A stretch of 64,000 bases of DNA from Catenuloplanes niger (GCF_031458255.1 NZ_JAVDYC010000001.1:3667001-3731000); one strand, 5' to 3'. Shown: positions 26,554 through 37,752, counted from the stretch's first letter. Numbers and translations are program-made. The notes: generated from the sequence alone by a model not told the origin.

Positions 26554-27645
26554 TCAGCGACCCGAACGCGCCGCTACCGCGGTGTCCGGGTGGTCGGCGA
26601 AGACGCCGTCCACCCCGAGCGAGAAGAACAGCTCGTACTCCGCGGTGATGTCGCCGCGCGCGTTCGGGTCCGCGCCGATCCGGAAGTCGGCCGGCAGGAA
26701 CTGGTTCTCCGCCCGGAACGTCCAGGCGTGCACGACCATCCCGAGCCGGTGCGCGTCCCGTACCACGGACGTCGGCGCCAGCAGCTTCCCGGCCGCGTCC
26801 CGCGGCACGAGCAGGTTCTTGTTCGCGCCGACACCGGAGGCGTACCGGCTGACCCATCCGAGGCCCTCGGCGGTCGCCAGATCCGCGTAGGTCCGGGCGT
26901 CGCCCGCCACGGTGAAGTCGTACGGGCGGCCCGCCGCGTCCATCAGCTGGGCCAGCCGCACGTCCGTCATGCGCCGGAGCCGGCGCAGGTTCGCCGTCTC
27001 GAAGGACTGGATGATCACCGGGTCCGCCGCGGAGCGCCACCCCGACGCGCGCAGCACCCGGACCAGCGGCTCCTCCAGCGGCAGGCCGATCGACTGGAAG
27101 TACGTCGGGTGCTTCGTCTCCGGGTACACCCCGATCGTCCGCCCACGCCGCCGCGACTCCGCCTTCGCCAGGTCGACGACCTCCTGGAACGTCGGGATCG
27201 GGAACCGGCCGTCGAACGCCGTGTTCGTCACCCGGACCAGGGGCAGCCGCTCCTTGGCGCGCAGCGTCCGCAGCTCCGCCAGCGTGAAGTCCTCGGTGAA
27301 CCAGCCGCTCACGGCCGTACCGTCGATGGTCTTGGTGGTCCGGCGGGCGGCGAACTCGGGGTGGGCGGCCACGTCGGTCGTCCCGGAGATCTCGTTCTCG
27401 TGCCGCGCGACCAGCACACCGTCGCGCGTCGACACCAGGTCCGGTTCGATGAAGTCGGCGCCCATCCGGATCGCCAGCCGGTAGGCCTCCAGCGTGTGTT
27501 CCGGGCGATAGCCGCTCGCCCCGCGGTGCGCGATCACCAGCGGCTTCCCGCGGGTGGAGGGGGCGGCGGAGGCGGGCGCGGAGGGGGCAGCGGCCAGCCC
27601 GATTCCGGCCAGCCCGAGGGAAGTGGTCACGGCACGACGTCTCAT
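26554..27645 (-). CDS. secreted glycerophosphodiester phosphodiesterase
   Basis: A 363-residue GDPD-family enzyme that hydrolyses deacylated phospholipids to glycerol-3-phosphate and an alcohol. A twin-Arg-like N-terminus (MRRRAVTTSLGLAGIGLAAAPSAPASAA) suggests export, possibly by Tat. Catalytic motifs are IAHRGASGYRPEHTLEAY (His and Arg), IEPDLVSTRDGVLVARHE (Glu, Asp and His) and YPETKHP. HAWTFRAENQF is near the end. The length fits GlpQ-type periplasmic enzymes. The ATG at 27645 gives the signal peptide; the open frame upstream is not needed. It is divergent from the potassium transporter across 106 bp. Confidence 0.93.
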   Translation of the reverse strand: MRRRAVTTSLGLAGIGLAAAPSAPASAAPSTRGKPLVIAHRGASGYRPEHTLEAYRLAIRMGADFIEPDLVSTRDGVLVARHENEISGTTDVAAHPEFAARRTTKTIDGTAVSGWFTEDFTLAELRTLRAKERLPLVRVTNTAFDGRFPIPTFQEVVDLAKAESRRRGRTIGVYPETKHPTYFQSIGLPLEEPLVRVLRASGWRSAADPVIIQSFETANLRRLRRMTDVRLAQLMDAAGRPYDFTVAGDARTYADLATAEGLGWVSRYASGVGANKNLLVPRDAAGKLLAPTSVVRDAHRLGMVVHAWTFRAENQFLPADFRIGADPNARGDITAEYELFFSLGVDGVFADHPDTAVAARSGR

Positions 27646-27751
27646 CACCGCATCCAATCGACAGGAAACGAAATATTCACGACCCTGAGGTGAACCGCGC
27701 GAGAGTGTCAAGTGGCCCGGATCGCACCCGGGTGATAGACAGTCCCACGCC

Positions 27752-29086
27752 ATGCGTCGTCAACTGCAGCACCCCGCCCGCATCGTGCCCGCGGCGTTCC
27801 TCGCCCTGGTGGTGATCGGGACGGTGCTCATGATGCTGCCCGTCTCGCGCGCCGAGGCGGGCTTCGCGCCGTTCGTCACGGCCCTGTTCACGGCCACCTC
27901 CGCGGTCTGCGTGACCGGTCTGGCGGTGGTGGACACCGGCACCTACTGGTCCCCGTTCGGCCTCGGCATGATCACCGTGCTGACCCAGATCGGCGGCCTC
28001 GGCATCATGGTGATGGCCACGCTGCTCGGCGTGCTCATCTCGCAGCGCCTCGGTCTGCGCGGCCGCCTGATGGCGCAGACCGAGAGCCGCACGCTGGAGA
28101 CCGCGGACATCCGCCGGATGGTGCTGCGGATCGTGGCCGTCTCGTTCGTCTGCGAGGCGGTGATCGCGGTCGTGGTCGGGCTGCGGTTCTGGCTCGGCTA
28201 CGACTACTCGTTCGGCCGGGCGGTGTGGGAGGGCGTCTTCCACTCGATCCAGGCGTTCAACAACGGCGGCTTCGCGCTCTACCCGGACAGTCTGATGCGG
28301 TTCGTCGGCGACGACTGGATCTGCATGCCGCTGGCGCTCGGCGTGATGCTCGGCAGCATCGGCTTCCCGGTGATCTTCGAGCTGGCCCGCGAATGGCGCA
28401 TGCCAGCGAAGTGGTCGACCCACACCCGGCTCACCGTGTGGGGCTCGATAGTGCTGGGCGTCTTCGGCTTCGTCTTCGTGCTCGCGTTCGAGTGGAACAA
28501 CCCGACCACGTTCGGCCCGCTCGGCTGGGGCGACAAGGTGCTGGCCGCGTTCACCCAGGACGTGATGACCCGGTCCGGCGGCTTCAACAGCGTCGACTTC
28601 GGCGCGATGAACCAGGAGACGCTGACCATCAGCACCGCGCTGATGTTCATCGGCGGCGGCAGCGGCTCCACCTCCGGCGGCATCAAGCTGACCACGTTCT
28701 TCCTGCTGGCGTTCGTGATCCTGGCGGAGATCCGGGGTGAGCCGGACGTGGTGATCGGCCGCCGCCGGATCGCGGAGACCACGCAACGGCAGGCGATGAC
28801 CGTGGCGCTGCTCGGCGTCGCGCTGGTCGGCACCGGCACGCTCGCGCTGCTCGCCATCGACCGCGACATCACGCTGGACCGGGCGATCTTCGAGGCCACG
28901 TCCGCGTTCGCCACGGTCGGCCTGTCCACCGGCATCACGCCGACCCTGCCGGAGAGCGGGCAGGTCGTACTCGTCATCCTGATGTACGTGGGGCGGGTCG
29001 GCACCATCGCCGTCGGCTCCGCGATCGCTCTGAACAGCCGCCAGCGGCTCTACCGCTATCCCGAAGAGAGACCCATCGTTGGCTAG
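27752..29086 (+). CDS. Trk/Ktr potassium uptake, membrane subunit (TrkH/KtrB)
   Basis: A 444-residue K+ channel-like transporter with four M1-P-M2 repeats. The filter-region segments are TATSAVCVTGL (about 50), FNNGGF (about 170), RSGGFNSVDF (about 283) and TVGLSTG (about 392). These give the glycine residues that line the pore. It is in the size range of KtrB rather than the longer TrkH. The stop overlaps the start of the TrkA-type regulator by 8 bp, so the two form one translationally coupled unit. Confidence 0.94.
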   Translation: MRRQLQHPARIVPAAFLALVVIGTVLMMLPVSRAEAGFAPFVTALFTATSAVCVTGLAVVDTGTYWSPFGLGMITVLTQIGGLGIMVMATLLGVLISQRLGLRGRLMAQTESRTLETADIRRMVLRIVAVSFVCEAVIAVVVGLRFWLGYDYSFGRAVWEGVFHSIQAFNNGGFALYPDSLMRFVGDDWICMPLALGVMLGSIGFPVIFELAREWRMPAKWSTHTRLTVWGSIVLGVFGFVFVLAFEWNNPTTFGPLGWGDKVLAAFTQDVMTRSGGFNSVDFGAMNQETLTISTALMFIGGGSGSTSGGIKLTTFFLLAFVILAEIRGEPDVVIGRRRIAETTQRQAMTVALLGVALVGTGTLALLAIDRDITLDRAIFEATSAFATVGLSTGITPTLPESGQVVLVILMYVGRVGTIAVGSAIALNSRQRLYRYPEERPIVG

Positions 29087-29753
29087 CAACGGCAGGACAA
29101 ACCTCGACGACAACGTGGTGGTGATCGGGCTCGGCCGGTTCGGCGGGCAGGTCGCCGACTCGCTGCTGCGCCTCGGGCACGAGGTGCTCGGCATCGATGA
29201 GGACGGCAAGATCGTCCAGCAGTGGTCGGACCGGCTCACCCACGTGGCGCAGGCCGACTCGACCGACAACGACGCGCTGCGCCAGCTCGGCGTGCACGAG
29301 TTCCAGCGCGCGGTGGTCGGCATCGGCACCGACATCGAGGCCAGCGTGCTCACCGTGCTCGCGCTGACCGAGATCGGCATCACCGAGATCTGGGCCAAGG
29401 CGATCTCCGCGAAACACGGCAAGATCCTGTCCTCGGTCGGCGCGAATCACGTGATCTATCCCGAGGCGGTCATGGGTGACCGGGTCGCACACCTGATCAC
29501 CAGCAAGATGATCGACTTCATCGAGTTCGACCAGGGCTTCGCGATCGCGAAGGTCCGCGCGCCGCAGGAGACCGCCGGCCGGTCGCTCGCCGACATCGGA
29601 CTGCGCCGGCGGCACGGCATCACGGTGATCGCGGTCCGGCCACCGGACGGCAGCTTCATCTTCGCCGAGGCGGCGACGCTGGTGCCGGCCGGCAGCAAAC
29701 TGATCGTGGCCGGCACCCCGAAGCAGGTCCAGGCGTTCGCCGCGACCACCTGA
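29079..29753 (+). CDS. Trk/Ktr potassium uptake, cytosolic RCK subunit (TrkA/KtrA)
   Basis: A 224-residue protein with an RCK_N Rossmann domain (VVVIGLGRFGGQVADSLLRLGHEVLGID, then an ADSTDNDALRQLG adenine-site segment) and an RCK_C domain (about 140-220, ending GSKLIVAGTPKQV). It binds ATP/ADP or NAD(H), and in many relatives c-di-AMP, and gates the membrane subunit. The start is TTG at 29079, inside the end of the upstream gene. A copy of the dispersed intergenic element lies 41 bp after the stop. Confidence 0.94.
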   Translation: MASNGRTNLDDNVVVIGLGRFGGQVADSLLRLGHEVLGIDEDGKIVQQWSDRLTHVAQADSTDNDALRQLGVHEFQRAVVGIGTDIEASVLTVLALTEIGITEIWAKAISAKHGKILSSVGANHVIYPEAVMGDRVAHLITSKMIDFIEFDQGFAIAKVRAPQETAGRSLADIGLRRRHGITVIAVRPPDGSFIFAEAATLVPAGSKLIVAGTPKQVQAFAATT

Positions 29754-29793
29754 CCGCGACCGGCGCCGGACCCGGCGTACCCATCAAGATCGC

Positions 29794-29880
29794 ATTTCCC
29801 GCTTCCGGCGTGGTCGCTGTCCGCATGCTCCCGCGGGCACCGGTCGTCGCCGGCGCTCCTCCCTGCACGTTTCGCGGTGG
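29794..29880 (+). repeat. dispersed intergenic element, copy B
   Basis: An 87-bp sequence that aligns without gaps to 59507-59593. The shared core runs from TTTCCCGCTTCCGGCGTGG through CCGCATGCTCCCGCGGGCACC to a final CGCGGTGG. It begins 41 bp past the stop of the potassium-regulator gene, in the same orientation as that gene. The CCCGC/GCGGG arms could fold as a hairpin. Confidence 0.85.
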
Positions 29881-29939
29881 CCACGGACGCTGCGCGCCCG
29901 AGGAGCGGCACCGCGGCCGGGCTGCGTGGCCGCCGCCGC

Positions 29940-31496
29940 TTACCGGGAGAGCAGTTGGTCCACCGGCGCGTAGTCGTCGGTCAGCACCCGGGCGTCGTCG
30001 ACGAACGCGGCCAACTCCGCACCGTCCAGCATGGTCACCGGGCCCGGCACGGTCTGCGCCATCCGCGCCCGGATCTCGGCCAGCGGCAGCGGCGCGGCCG
30101 ACGCCACGATCACGAAGTTCGCGCCCTCCGCGCCGGACAGCCCGGACGGCGGGCCGATCAGCGCCACGTGCGGGAACACGTCCTGCACGGTCGCGACCTC
30201 CGCGCGGATGAAGTGCAGCGGCGGATAGTCGATGACGTTCTGCGCGTAGACCGCGCCGTCCTTCATCGCGTCGCGGACCTGCACGGCCATCTCCCGCGTC
30301 GACAGGTGCCACGGCACCACCAGGTCACCGAACGCGTCGCCGACCACGATGTCCGCCGCGCCGGCCGGCTGCTCGGCCAGCGACACCCGCGCGTCACCGA
30401 CCACCACCCGCAGGTCCGGGCCGGTCTCCAGGCCCAGTTCCGCCCTGTCCAGCTCGACCAGCTCACCGTCCAGCTCCAGCACGGTCTGCGAGCTGCCCGG
30501 CCGGACCGCGGCCAGGTACTGCGGCAGCGTGAACCCGCCGCCGCCGACGTGCAGCGCGGTCACCGGCGCGCCGGCCGGCGCGGTCACGTCGGAGACGGCC
30601 GCGATCCACTGCACGTACTCGAACTCCAGGTGCCGCGGGTCGTTCAGGTCCACGTAGGAGTGGTCACCGGCGTTCAGCACCAGCGTGCGACCGCCCGGCC
30701 GGTTCTGGTCCGCGACCACCGAGGCGCAGCTGTACTCCGTCTCCACGTCGCACGGCGTCGGCGCGATCGCGGTCAGCCCCGCGCCGACCAGCCCGACCAC
30801 CGCGGCCGTGACCCGCGCCCTCGGCGTACCGGCCGCGTCCAGCCGGCGCAGGTACCAGCCGAGCACCAGACCGCCCACGCCGAGCAGCACCGCCAGGCTC
30901 AACATGATCACCCGGCTGGGCAGCGCCGCCACCAGCACGAACCCGGTGCCGAGCGTGGCCGTGATGCCGCCCAGCGTGCCGAGGCCGGAGAGCCGGCCCA
31001 CCACCTGCCCGGTCCGGCGCAGGTCGGACAGCTGCAGCTTCACCACCATCGGCGAGATCGCGGAGAGCAGCGCGGCCGGGACCACCACGGCCAGCGCGGT
31101 CAGCAGCAGCACCCCACCGGCCGCGTTGCCGCGCAGGATCTCACCGGCGTAGCGGATCAGCGGGAACGTGAGCGCGGTCGCGATCCCGGCCAGGATCAGC
31201 GCCGGGGCCAGCAGCGTGCGCGGGTCCCGGCGGTCGGCCAGCCAGCCACCGGCCCAGGCGCCGTACGCGATCGCGGCCAGCGCCATCCCGATCACCGAGC
31301 TGGTGGTCTGCAGCGTGACCCCGACGTACGGCCCGATCAGCCGCTGCGCCACGATCTCCAGCACCAGCACCGCGCCGCTGGACGCGAAGACCAGCGTGGC
31401 GGCGAGCGCGTTGGGCAGGGCTTTCGGCTGATCGGTCACGGTGTTCGGCCGGTCGTCCACGGCTTTGGATTCGTCGTCCACCCGGCAAGTAAACAC
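29940..31496 (-). CDS. fused membrane (MFS-like) / spermidine-synthase-like protein
   Basis: A 518-residue protein. The N-terminal half has about eight hydrophobic helices, starting ALAATLVFASSGAVLVLEIVAQRLIGPYVGV, as in the fused MFS/spermidine synthase family. The C-terminal half is a Rossmann methyltransferase-like fold of the spermidine synthase type: VTALHVGGGGFTLPQYLA, VLELDGELVELDRAEL and LRVVVGDARVSL. The family LVLNAGDHSYVDL strand also precedes it. Polyamine synthesis is not assured, because many fused members lack the substrate residues of true SpeE. A GTG at 31496 or a later GTG at 31481 could be the start. Confidence 0.87.
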   Translation of the reverse strand: MFTCRVDDESKAVDDRPNTVTDQPKALPNALAATLVFASSGAVLVLEIVAQRLIGPYVGVTLQTTSSVIGMALAAIAYGAWAGGWLADRRDPRTLLAPALILAGIATALTFPLIRYAGEILRGNAAGGVLLLTALAVVVPAALLSAISPMVVKLQLSDLRRTGQVVGRLSGLGTLGGITATLGTGFVLVAALPSRVIMLSLAVLLGVGGLVLGWYLRRLDAAGTPRARVTAAVVGLVGAGLTAIAPTPCDVETEYSCASVVADQNRPGGRTLVLNAGDHSYVDLNDPRHLEFEYVQWIAAVSDVTAPAGAPVTALHVGGGGFTLPQYLAAVRPGSSQTVLELDGELVELDRAELGLETGPDLRVVVGDARVSLAEQPAGAADIVVGDAFGDLVVPWHLSTREMAVQVRDAMKDGAVYAQNVIDYPPLHFIRAEVATVQDVFPHVALIGPPSGLSGAEGANFVIVASAAPLPLAEIRARMAQTVPGPVTMLDGAELAAFVDDARVLTDDYAPVDQLLSR

Positions 31497-31501
31497 GGGC
31501 T

Positions 31502-32644
31502 TCAGTAGAGCGACACGTGCACGTGGTTCGTGTGCGTCGCGGACGGTGATCCACGCCCGCTGTACGAGCGCCAGCCGTTGCCCGGCATCCAGATCTGCCG
31601 GTACCAGATCACGTACAGCACGCCGAGCGAGTCCGCGTTGTCCACCAGGTAGGCGGCCAGGCGGTCGCCGTACTCACGGTCGCCGCCGCGCGCGTTCACG
31701 TCCTCGAAGCCGTCCGACGCGGCCGCGAAGTCGCAGGCCCGACCGCGCGGATGCTCGCCGCCACCACCCGGGCGGTAGCAGGAGACGAACCGCCGGAAGC
31801 CGTCCGACCGCGCCTGCCGCATCGCGTGCAGCGTGCGCGGCGTGACGCAGCCGCGGGTGGTCGGATCCGCCACCGTGCACGACTCGTCCGGCCATCCGCC
31901 GCCCGCGCTGCGCGGGGCCGGCTCCGCGGCCGGCGAGTCCGCGTCGACGAAACCGCCGGGACCGCCACCACCGGCCGCGGCCAGCGCGCGTTCCGCGTCC
32001 GTACGCCGCCTGGCCTGGATGTCGACCTGTCGCGCCTGCTCGCGTACCTCGTCGTCGATCGCGGTGCGCGCCCGCCGCGCCTCCGCCCGGGCCGTCCGCA
32101 GGTCGCGCAGTCGCGCGTCGTCCAGCACCGCGATCGTCTCCAGCCCGGTGGTCCGCTCCAGGAACTCCAGCCGGTCGCGCGCGGCGAGCAGCAGCATCGG
32201 TCCGGAGATCCGGCCACGCCGGTACGCTTCGCCCGCGACCACGCCGACCCGCGCGGTCAGCGCCGCGATGTCCGCCTCGGCCCGCTTCAGCCGCAGCACC
32301 AGCGCGGCCTGCCGCTTCTTCGACGCGTCCAGCCGGGCCTGCGCGTCGATGTGCGCCTTCGCGGCCTCCTCCAGCGCCTTCCGCAGCGTCCGGGTGCCGC
32401 CCTCGTCGTCCCCGCGGTCCGGCTCCCGGCGCCCGGCCACCGCCGCCACCCCACCGGCCATCGCCGCCACCTCACCGGTCTGGGCCACCGTCGCGCCGGG
32501 GCCGGCCGGGAGCGGCGGGATCGCTTGCGCCCGCGGGGCCGCCTGCGCCGGCGGGGCCGCCTGCGCCGGCGGGGCCGCCTGCGCCGGCGGGAGTGCGCCG
32601 AGAAGGGCGAGCGTCGCCCCGACGACCGGAAGAATCCTCCTCAT
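31502..32644 (-). CDS. secreted coiled-coil protein with M15-like C-terminal domain
   Basis: A 380-residue secreted protein. The signal peptide MRRILPVVGATLALLGALPPAQA is followed by a short repetitive Pro/Ala segment. A coiled coil (about 75-215) contains LRKALEEAAKAHIDAQARL. A C-terminal domain (about 255-380) has HPRGRACDFAAASDGF and ends THTNHVHVSLY. The H-x6-D and HVH pattern resembles the zinc sites of M15-type peptidases and the ARB_07466-like domain in actinobacterial cell-wall proteins. Cell-wall cleavage is plausible but unproven. The start at 32644 gives the signal peptide. It lies 5 bp upstream of the MFS-spermidine-synthase-like gene on the same strand, so probably one operon. 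Confidence 0.85.
   Translation of the reverse strand: MRRILPVVGATLALLGALPPAQAAPPAQAAPPAQAAPRAQAIPPLPAGPGATVAQTGEVAAMAGGVAAVAGRREPDRGDDEGGTRTLRKALEEAAKAHIDAQARLDASKKRQAALVLRLKRAEADIAALTARVGVVAGEAYRRGRISGPMLLLAARDRLEFLERTTGLETIAVLDDARLRDLRTARAEARRARTAIDDEVREQARQVDIQARRRTDAERALAAAGGGGPGGFVDADSPAAEPAPRSAGGGWPDESCTVADPTTRGCVTPRTLHAMRQARSDGFRRFVSCYRPGGGGEHPRGRACDFAAASDGFEDVNARGGDREYGDRLAAYLVDNADSLGVLYVIWYRQIWMPGNGWRSYSGRGSPSATHTNHVHVSLY
32533..32586 (-). repeat. 18-bp tandem repeat (3 copies) in the M15-like gene
   Basis: GCGGGGCCGCCTGCGCCG is repeated three times without gaps and encodes the PPAQAA repeats just after the signal peptide. Copy number is likely to vary between strains. Confidence 0.9.
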
Positions 32645-32738
32645 GGCACGCGTTCGCCTCCTCTGTAGACGTCGACCGCGCGCCAGCTTATCTAGACTTA
32701 CCCAGGTCAGAGCCCATACAGCGCGTACGGGGGACAAC

Positions 32739-33101
32739 ATGTTCCGAGAGCTCTACCCGATCCTGAGCACCACTCGCATGACCGATATGCTCCATTTCTA
32801 CGGTGACCTGCTCGGCGCCCGGCAGACCTACCGGTTCCCGGACGACGGCCCGCCCGCCTACGTCGGACTCACGCTCGGCGCCGGCTCGGAATTCGGCCTC
32901 GCCGCCACCGAGACCCCTCCGTCCGCGCGGCACCACATCGACCTGTGCGTCTACGCCGACGACTGCGACGCGGCCGTCGCCCACCTGCGCGACCACGGCG
33001 TCACGATCACCGAGGAGCCCGCCGACCAGCCGTGGGGCGAACGCATGGCCCGCGCCACCGACCCCGACGGCAACCCGCTGGTCATCCTCGCCCGGCTCTG
33101 A
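32739..33101 (+). CDS. VOC (glyoxalase/bleomycin-resistance) family protein
   Basis: A 120-residue single-domain protein with the two beta-alpha-beta-beta-beta modules of the vicinal oxygen chelate fold. LYPILSTTRMTDMLHFYGDLLGA opens module 1, and HHIDLCVYADDCDAAVAHLRDHGVTIT module 2. WGERMARATDPDGNPLVIL is the usual closing segment. Metal ligands would come from the His of RHHIDL and an acidic C-terminal residue, which is not certain here. Functions range from detoxification to antibiotic binding, so none is assigned. It starts at the ATG after GGGGGACAAC and is divergent from the M15-like gene over 94 bp. Confidence 0.88.
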   Translation: MFRELYPILSTTRMTDMLHFYGDLLGARQTYRFPDDGPPAYVGLTLGAGSEFGLAATETPPSARHHIDLCVYADDCDAAVAHLRDHGVTITEEPADQPWGERMARATDPDGNPLVILARL

Positions 33102-33114
33102 CCCGCGCCCGCCG

Positions 33115-33140
33115 CGGGCCACGGTGCGCGACGTGGCCCG
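33115..33140. terminator. bidirectional terminator-like hairpin
   Basis: A perfect 9-bp stem CGGGCCACG / CGTGGCCCG with an 8-nt loop lies between the convergent VOC and inositol-phosphatase-like genes. No T-tract follows. Confidence 0.7.
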
Positions 33141-33154
33141 GCCGGGCGAGTGAG

Positions 33155-33964
33155 CTAGCGGGTGCCCAGCAGGGTCGCGCGGACGTCCGCCCAGATGTCG
33201 TCGTTGGCCGCGACCAGCAGGCCCTTCTGCCGGTCGGTGACCTGGAACTCGGTGCCGTCGAGGCGGCGGGCGACGCCGCCGGCCTCGCGGGTGAACAGGA
33301 CGCCCGGCGCGTGGTCCCAGGGCAGCGTCTTCCAGAACAGCACGAAGTCCTGGACGCCGCTGACCACGTCGGGATATTCCGCGCCCGCGCAGTGCTGGCT
33401 GGGCAGGATCGCCGCGATGTCACCCACGCGCATGCTGATCTCCGCGGCCATCTCCCGGGGCAGGTACTTCATCATCACCGCACCGCGCAGCGTGCTCGCC
33501 GGCGCGGGATCGCTGCGGGTGGTGACGCGGACGCCGTCGACCCAGGCGCCGGAACCACGCTCGGCGACCGCCATCCGGTCGCGGGTCACGTCCAGGATCC
33601 AGCCGGCGCAGAGCTCGCCGTCCGCGATCAGCGCGGCCATCACCGCGAACGGGGTCCGGCCGAACGTGAAGTTGCCGGTGCCGTCGAGCGGGTCGACGAG
33701 CCAGACCGGGCCGGTCTCGCAGATGCGGCGCAGCAGGTTCGGGTCCTCCGCGACGCTCTCCTCGCCGACCACGGTGGAGCCCGGCAGCAGCCGCAGCAGG
33801 CCCTCGGTGAGCAACTTCTCCGAGCGCTGGTCGGCGACGGTGACCAGGTCTCCGGGGCCCTTCTCACGCACGTCGGACGCGTCGAGCTTCTTGAACAGCG
33901 GGAGCACGACGGTCTGGGCGGCCTCGCGGACGAGGTCGCCGACCCGATCGATCAGCTCGCTCAA
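33155..33964 (-). CDS. inositol monophosphatase family protein
   Basis: A 269-residue Mg2+-dependent phosphatase of the IMPase/CysQ/FBPase superfamily. The metal-site motifs are VGEESVAED (Glu), [15 protein letters not shown] (Asp-Pro-x-Asp-Gly-Thr) and [17 protein letters not shown] (Asp). Substrates may be inositol phosphate, histidinol phosphate or nucleotide bisphosphate, and the sequence does not decide. The TTG start at 33964 overlaps the stop of the receiver gene by 4 bp. It is therefore the last gene of the coupled signalling operon, which is unusual company for this enzyme. Confidence 0.93.
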   Translation of the reverse strand: MSELIDRVGDLVREAAQTVVLPLFKKLDASDVREKGPGDLVTVADQRSEKLLTEGLLRLLPGSTVVGEESVAEDPNLLRRICETGPVWLVDPLDGTGNFTFGRTPFAVMAALIADGELCAGWILDVTRDRMAVAERGSGAWVDGVRVTTRSDPAPASTLRGAVMMKYLPREMAAEISMRVGDIAAILPSQHCAGAEYPDVVSGVQDFVLFWKTLPWDHAPGVLFTREAGGVARRLDGTEFQVTDRQKGLLVAANDDIWADVRATLLGTR

Positions 33965-34409
33965 GGGCGCGGCGGCAGCTTCACGACGCTGACGAAGAAC
34001 TCGTCGATCTGCCGGACCACCGCGATGAAGCGGTCGAAGTCGACCGGCTTCGTCACGTACGCGTTCGCGTGGAGCTGGTAGCTGCGGAGGATGTCCTCGT
34101 CGGCCTGGGACGTGGTGAGGATGACGACCGGGATGCGGCGCAGCTTCTCGTCCCGCTTGATCTCCTCCAGCACCTCGCGGCCGTCCCGCCGGGGCAGGTT
34201 GAGGTCGAGCAGGATGAGGTCGGGCAGCACCACGCCCTCGTACTTGCCCTCCTGCCGGAGGTAGGCCAGCGCCTCCGCGCCGTCGGACACGACCGTGAGC
34301 CGGTTGCGGAGCTTGTGCTCGTCGAACGCCTCCTGGGTCATGAGCACGTCGCCGGGATCGTCCTCGACGAGGAGCACCTCGATCGGGCTCTTGCCGTCGG
34401 CTGGCGCGG

Positions 34410-34413
<4 letters not shown>
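33961..34413 (-). CDS. single-domain response regulator (Rcp1-like)
   Basis: A 150-residue CheY-like receiver with no output domain. It starts [25 protein letters not shown], with the acidic pair DD. The phosphoacceptor Asp is in [16 protein letters not shown], the conserved Thr/Ser in [13 protein letters not shown] and the Lys in [10 protein letters not shown]. This subgroup is usually phosphorylated by a partner kinase and acts by protein contact. The ATG at 34413 overlaps the kinase stop (ATGA), so it is translated with that kinase. The longer open frame upstream is not coding. Confidence 0.94.
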
Positions 34414-36019
<1,606 letters not shown>

Positions 36020-36020
<1 letters not shown>

Positions 36021-37231
36021 CAGCGACCCCTCCCCCGCGAGATCAACAGCATGGCGACGTCATCGGCGAGCGCGCCGCCGTTCAGTTCCTCCGCGCGGCC
36101 GACCAGCCATGGCGGCAGCTCGGCGAGCGGGATGTCGGTGGCCGGCGGCTCGGCGAGCAGCCGGCAGAGGCCGGAGACGTCCAGCCGCTCGGTGCCCTGA
36201 CCGACGTGGCCCTCGATCAGGCCGTCCGTGTACATCAGGATCGACCAGTCATCGGACGGGAACTCGATGTCGAACGACCGGACCGGGCGCGGGCTGACGC
36301 CGAGCAGCAGCCCGTTCGGCGCCGGGATCGGTTTCACCTCGCCGCCCGCGAGCAGCAGCGGCTGCGGGTGCCCGGCGAGGCGGACCGTGGCCCGGTTCCC
36401 GTCCAGGTCCAGCTTGATCGCGGCGACCGTGGTGAAGATCTCGGGCAGCCGGCGTTCGCTGATCAGCACCTGCTCCAGCGCGGGCAGGATCTCGTCGTCC
36501 GGTACGCCGGCCACGACCAGCGCGCGCCAGGCCACCCGGAGTTCGACGCCGAGCGCGGCCTCGTCCACGCCGTGCCCGCAGACGTCGCCGACGATCAGTT
36601 GCAGGTGTCCCTCCGCGGTCTGCACCACGTCGTAGAAGTCGCCGCCGATCAGGCCCCGGCTGCGGCCCGGCCGGTAGAACATGTGCACGGCCGCCTGCTT
36701 GGTGTCGCGCAGCAGCGGCTGGGGCAGCAGGCCGCGCTCCAGCCGGGCGGACTCGGCCTGGCGCAGCTCCGCCTCGCGCAGGCGCAACGCGTTCTCGTCG
36801 GCGCGCTTGCGCTCGACCGCGTAGCGCAGCGCCCGGGTCAGCAGCACGCCGTCGACCTGGCCCTTGACCAGGTAGTCCTGTGCGCCCTCGGCGACCGCGT
36901 CCACGCCGAGGTGCTCGTCCTGCCGCCCGGTGAGCACGCAGACCGCGGACCGGCCGGCCATGGTCAGCACGCGGCGGAGCCCGTCCAGCCCCTGCGCGTC
37001 CGGCAGACCCAGGTCGAGCAGGATGCAGTCGACGCCGGCGATCCGGCTCTGCGCCTCGGTGAGGCTGCGTGCCACCTGCAGGTCGACCGACGCGTTCGCC
37101 TCCGCGAGCAGCTCGCCGACCAGGAACGCGTCGCCCTCGTCGTCCTCGATGAGAAGCACGTGAAGGCGCCCGGCCACAGCGGGCGGGGCGCCGTCGCGGG
37201 GCAGTCCCCGCGTCGCGGGCGGGACACTCAT
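36020..37231 (-). CDS. receiver-linked PP2C (SpoIIE/RsbU-type) phosphatase
   Basis: A 403-residue fusion. An N-terminal receiver domain (about 22-140) has LLIEDDEGDAFL, the phospho-Asp in CILLDLGLPDAQG and Lys in DYLVKGQVDG. A short coiled coil leads to a PPM phosphatase domain (about 165-400) with GRSRGLIGGDFYDVV, VGDVCGHGVDEAAL and ILMYTDGLIEG, which supply the metal-binding Asp residues. This arrangement (as in RssB/RsbU-like proteins) usually dephosphorylates an anti-sigma-factor antagonist in a partner-switching pathway. It is the first gene of the four-gene operon and, with the STAS-ATPase protein at 48231, suggests partner switching in this strain. Confidence 0.94.
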
Positions 37232-37340
37232 GCCCCGACCTCACTGTTATGGGTCACCGCTACTCGTTCCGGGTGATGGGCGGGAGAAGCATCGCTGATC
37301 GTGGCCCAAACGGCGCGGACGCACAACACGTCTGTCCGTT

Positions 37341-37673
37341 TCATGAGGGTGGCGACGCTCCCCAGGACCGGATGTGTTCGGCGCGGGCCGCGAGCGTCGC
37401 GCCGAAGATGCCGCCCACCGCCCCGCAGTCGTAGCAGGTCAGCGAGGTGTCGAGGCGCCGGGAGCCGCAGGAGGCGCATCGCCCGCGGTCAGCCGGGTCG
37501 GTGTAGGCGTCCAGCGCGGCGGCCAGCGCCCGCGCGGTGTACGCCGTCAGGTCGGCCCGCAGCCCCGCCACCTGCACCGTGGCGACCGGGCCGTCACCGG
37601 GCGCGGTGTCGTACGGCTCGACCCGTTCGAGGAATCGCTCGAGCGCGGCCGCGAGGTCGGGGATGCGCGACAT
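37341..37673 (-). CDS. small zinc-ribbon protein, function unknown
   Basis: A 110-residue protein. An N-terminal helical half (about 1-65) contains LAAALERFLERVEPYDT. A zinc-ribbon-like CASCGSRRLDTSLTCYDCG (two CxxC knuckles, about 68-86) is followed by a helix with GATLAARAEHIRSWG. I do not recognise the family. It lies between the phosphatase operon (109 bp away) and the cellulase terminator, and may be monocistronic. Confidence 0.7.
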   Translation of the reverse strand: MSRIPDLAAALERFLERVEPYDTAPGDGPVATVQVAGLRADLTAYTARALAAALDAYTDPADRGRCASCGSRRLDTSLTCYDCGAVGGIFGATLAARAEHIRSWGASPPS

Positions 37674-37714
37674 GTGTCCACGCTAGGGCACCCGCCCTCG
37701 CGCTCCCCAGCGGG

Positions 37715-37752
37715 GCGTCCCGGGAACGGTCGGCATACCGCTCCCGGGACGC
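37715..37752 (-). terminator. terminator hairpin after the GH9 cellulase gene
   Basis: A perfect 11-bp inverted repeat GCGTCCCGGGA / TCCCGGGACGC with a 16-nt loop begins 5 bp past the stop codon. Confidence 0.85.

Noticed and set aside
27646-27751. ydaO riboswitch before the potassium transporter
   Set aside because: The divergent spacer is only 106 bp and shows no matching conserved blocks.
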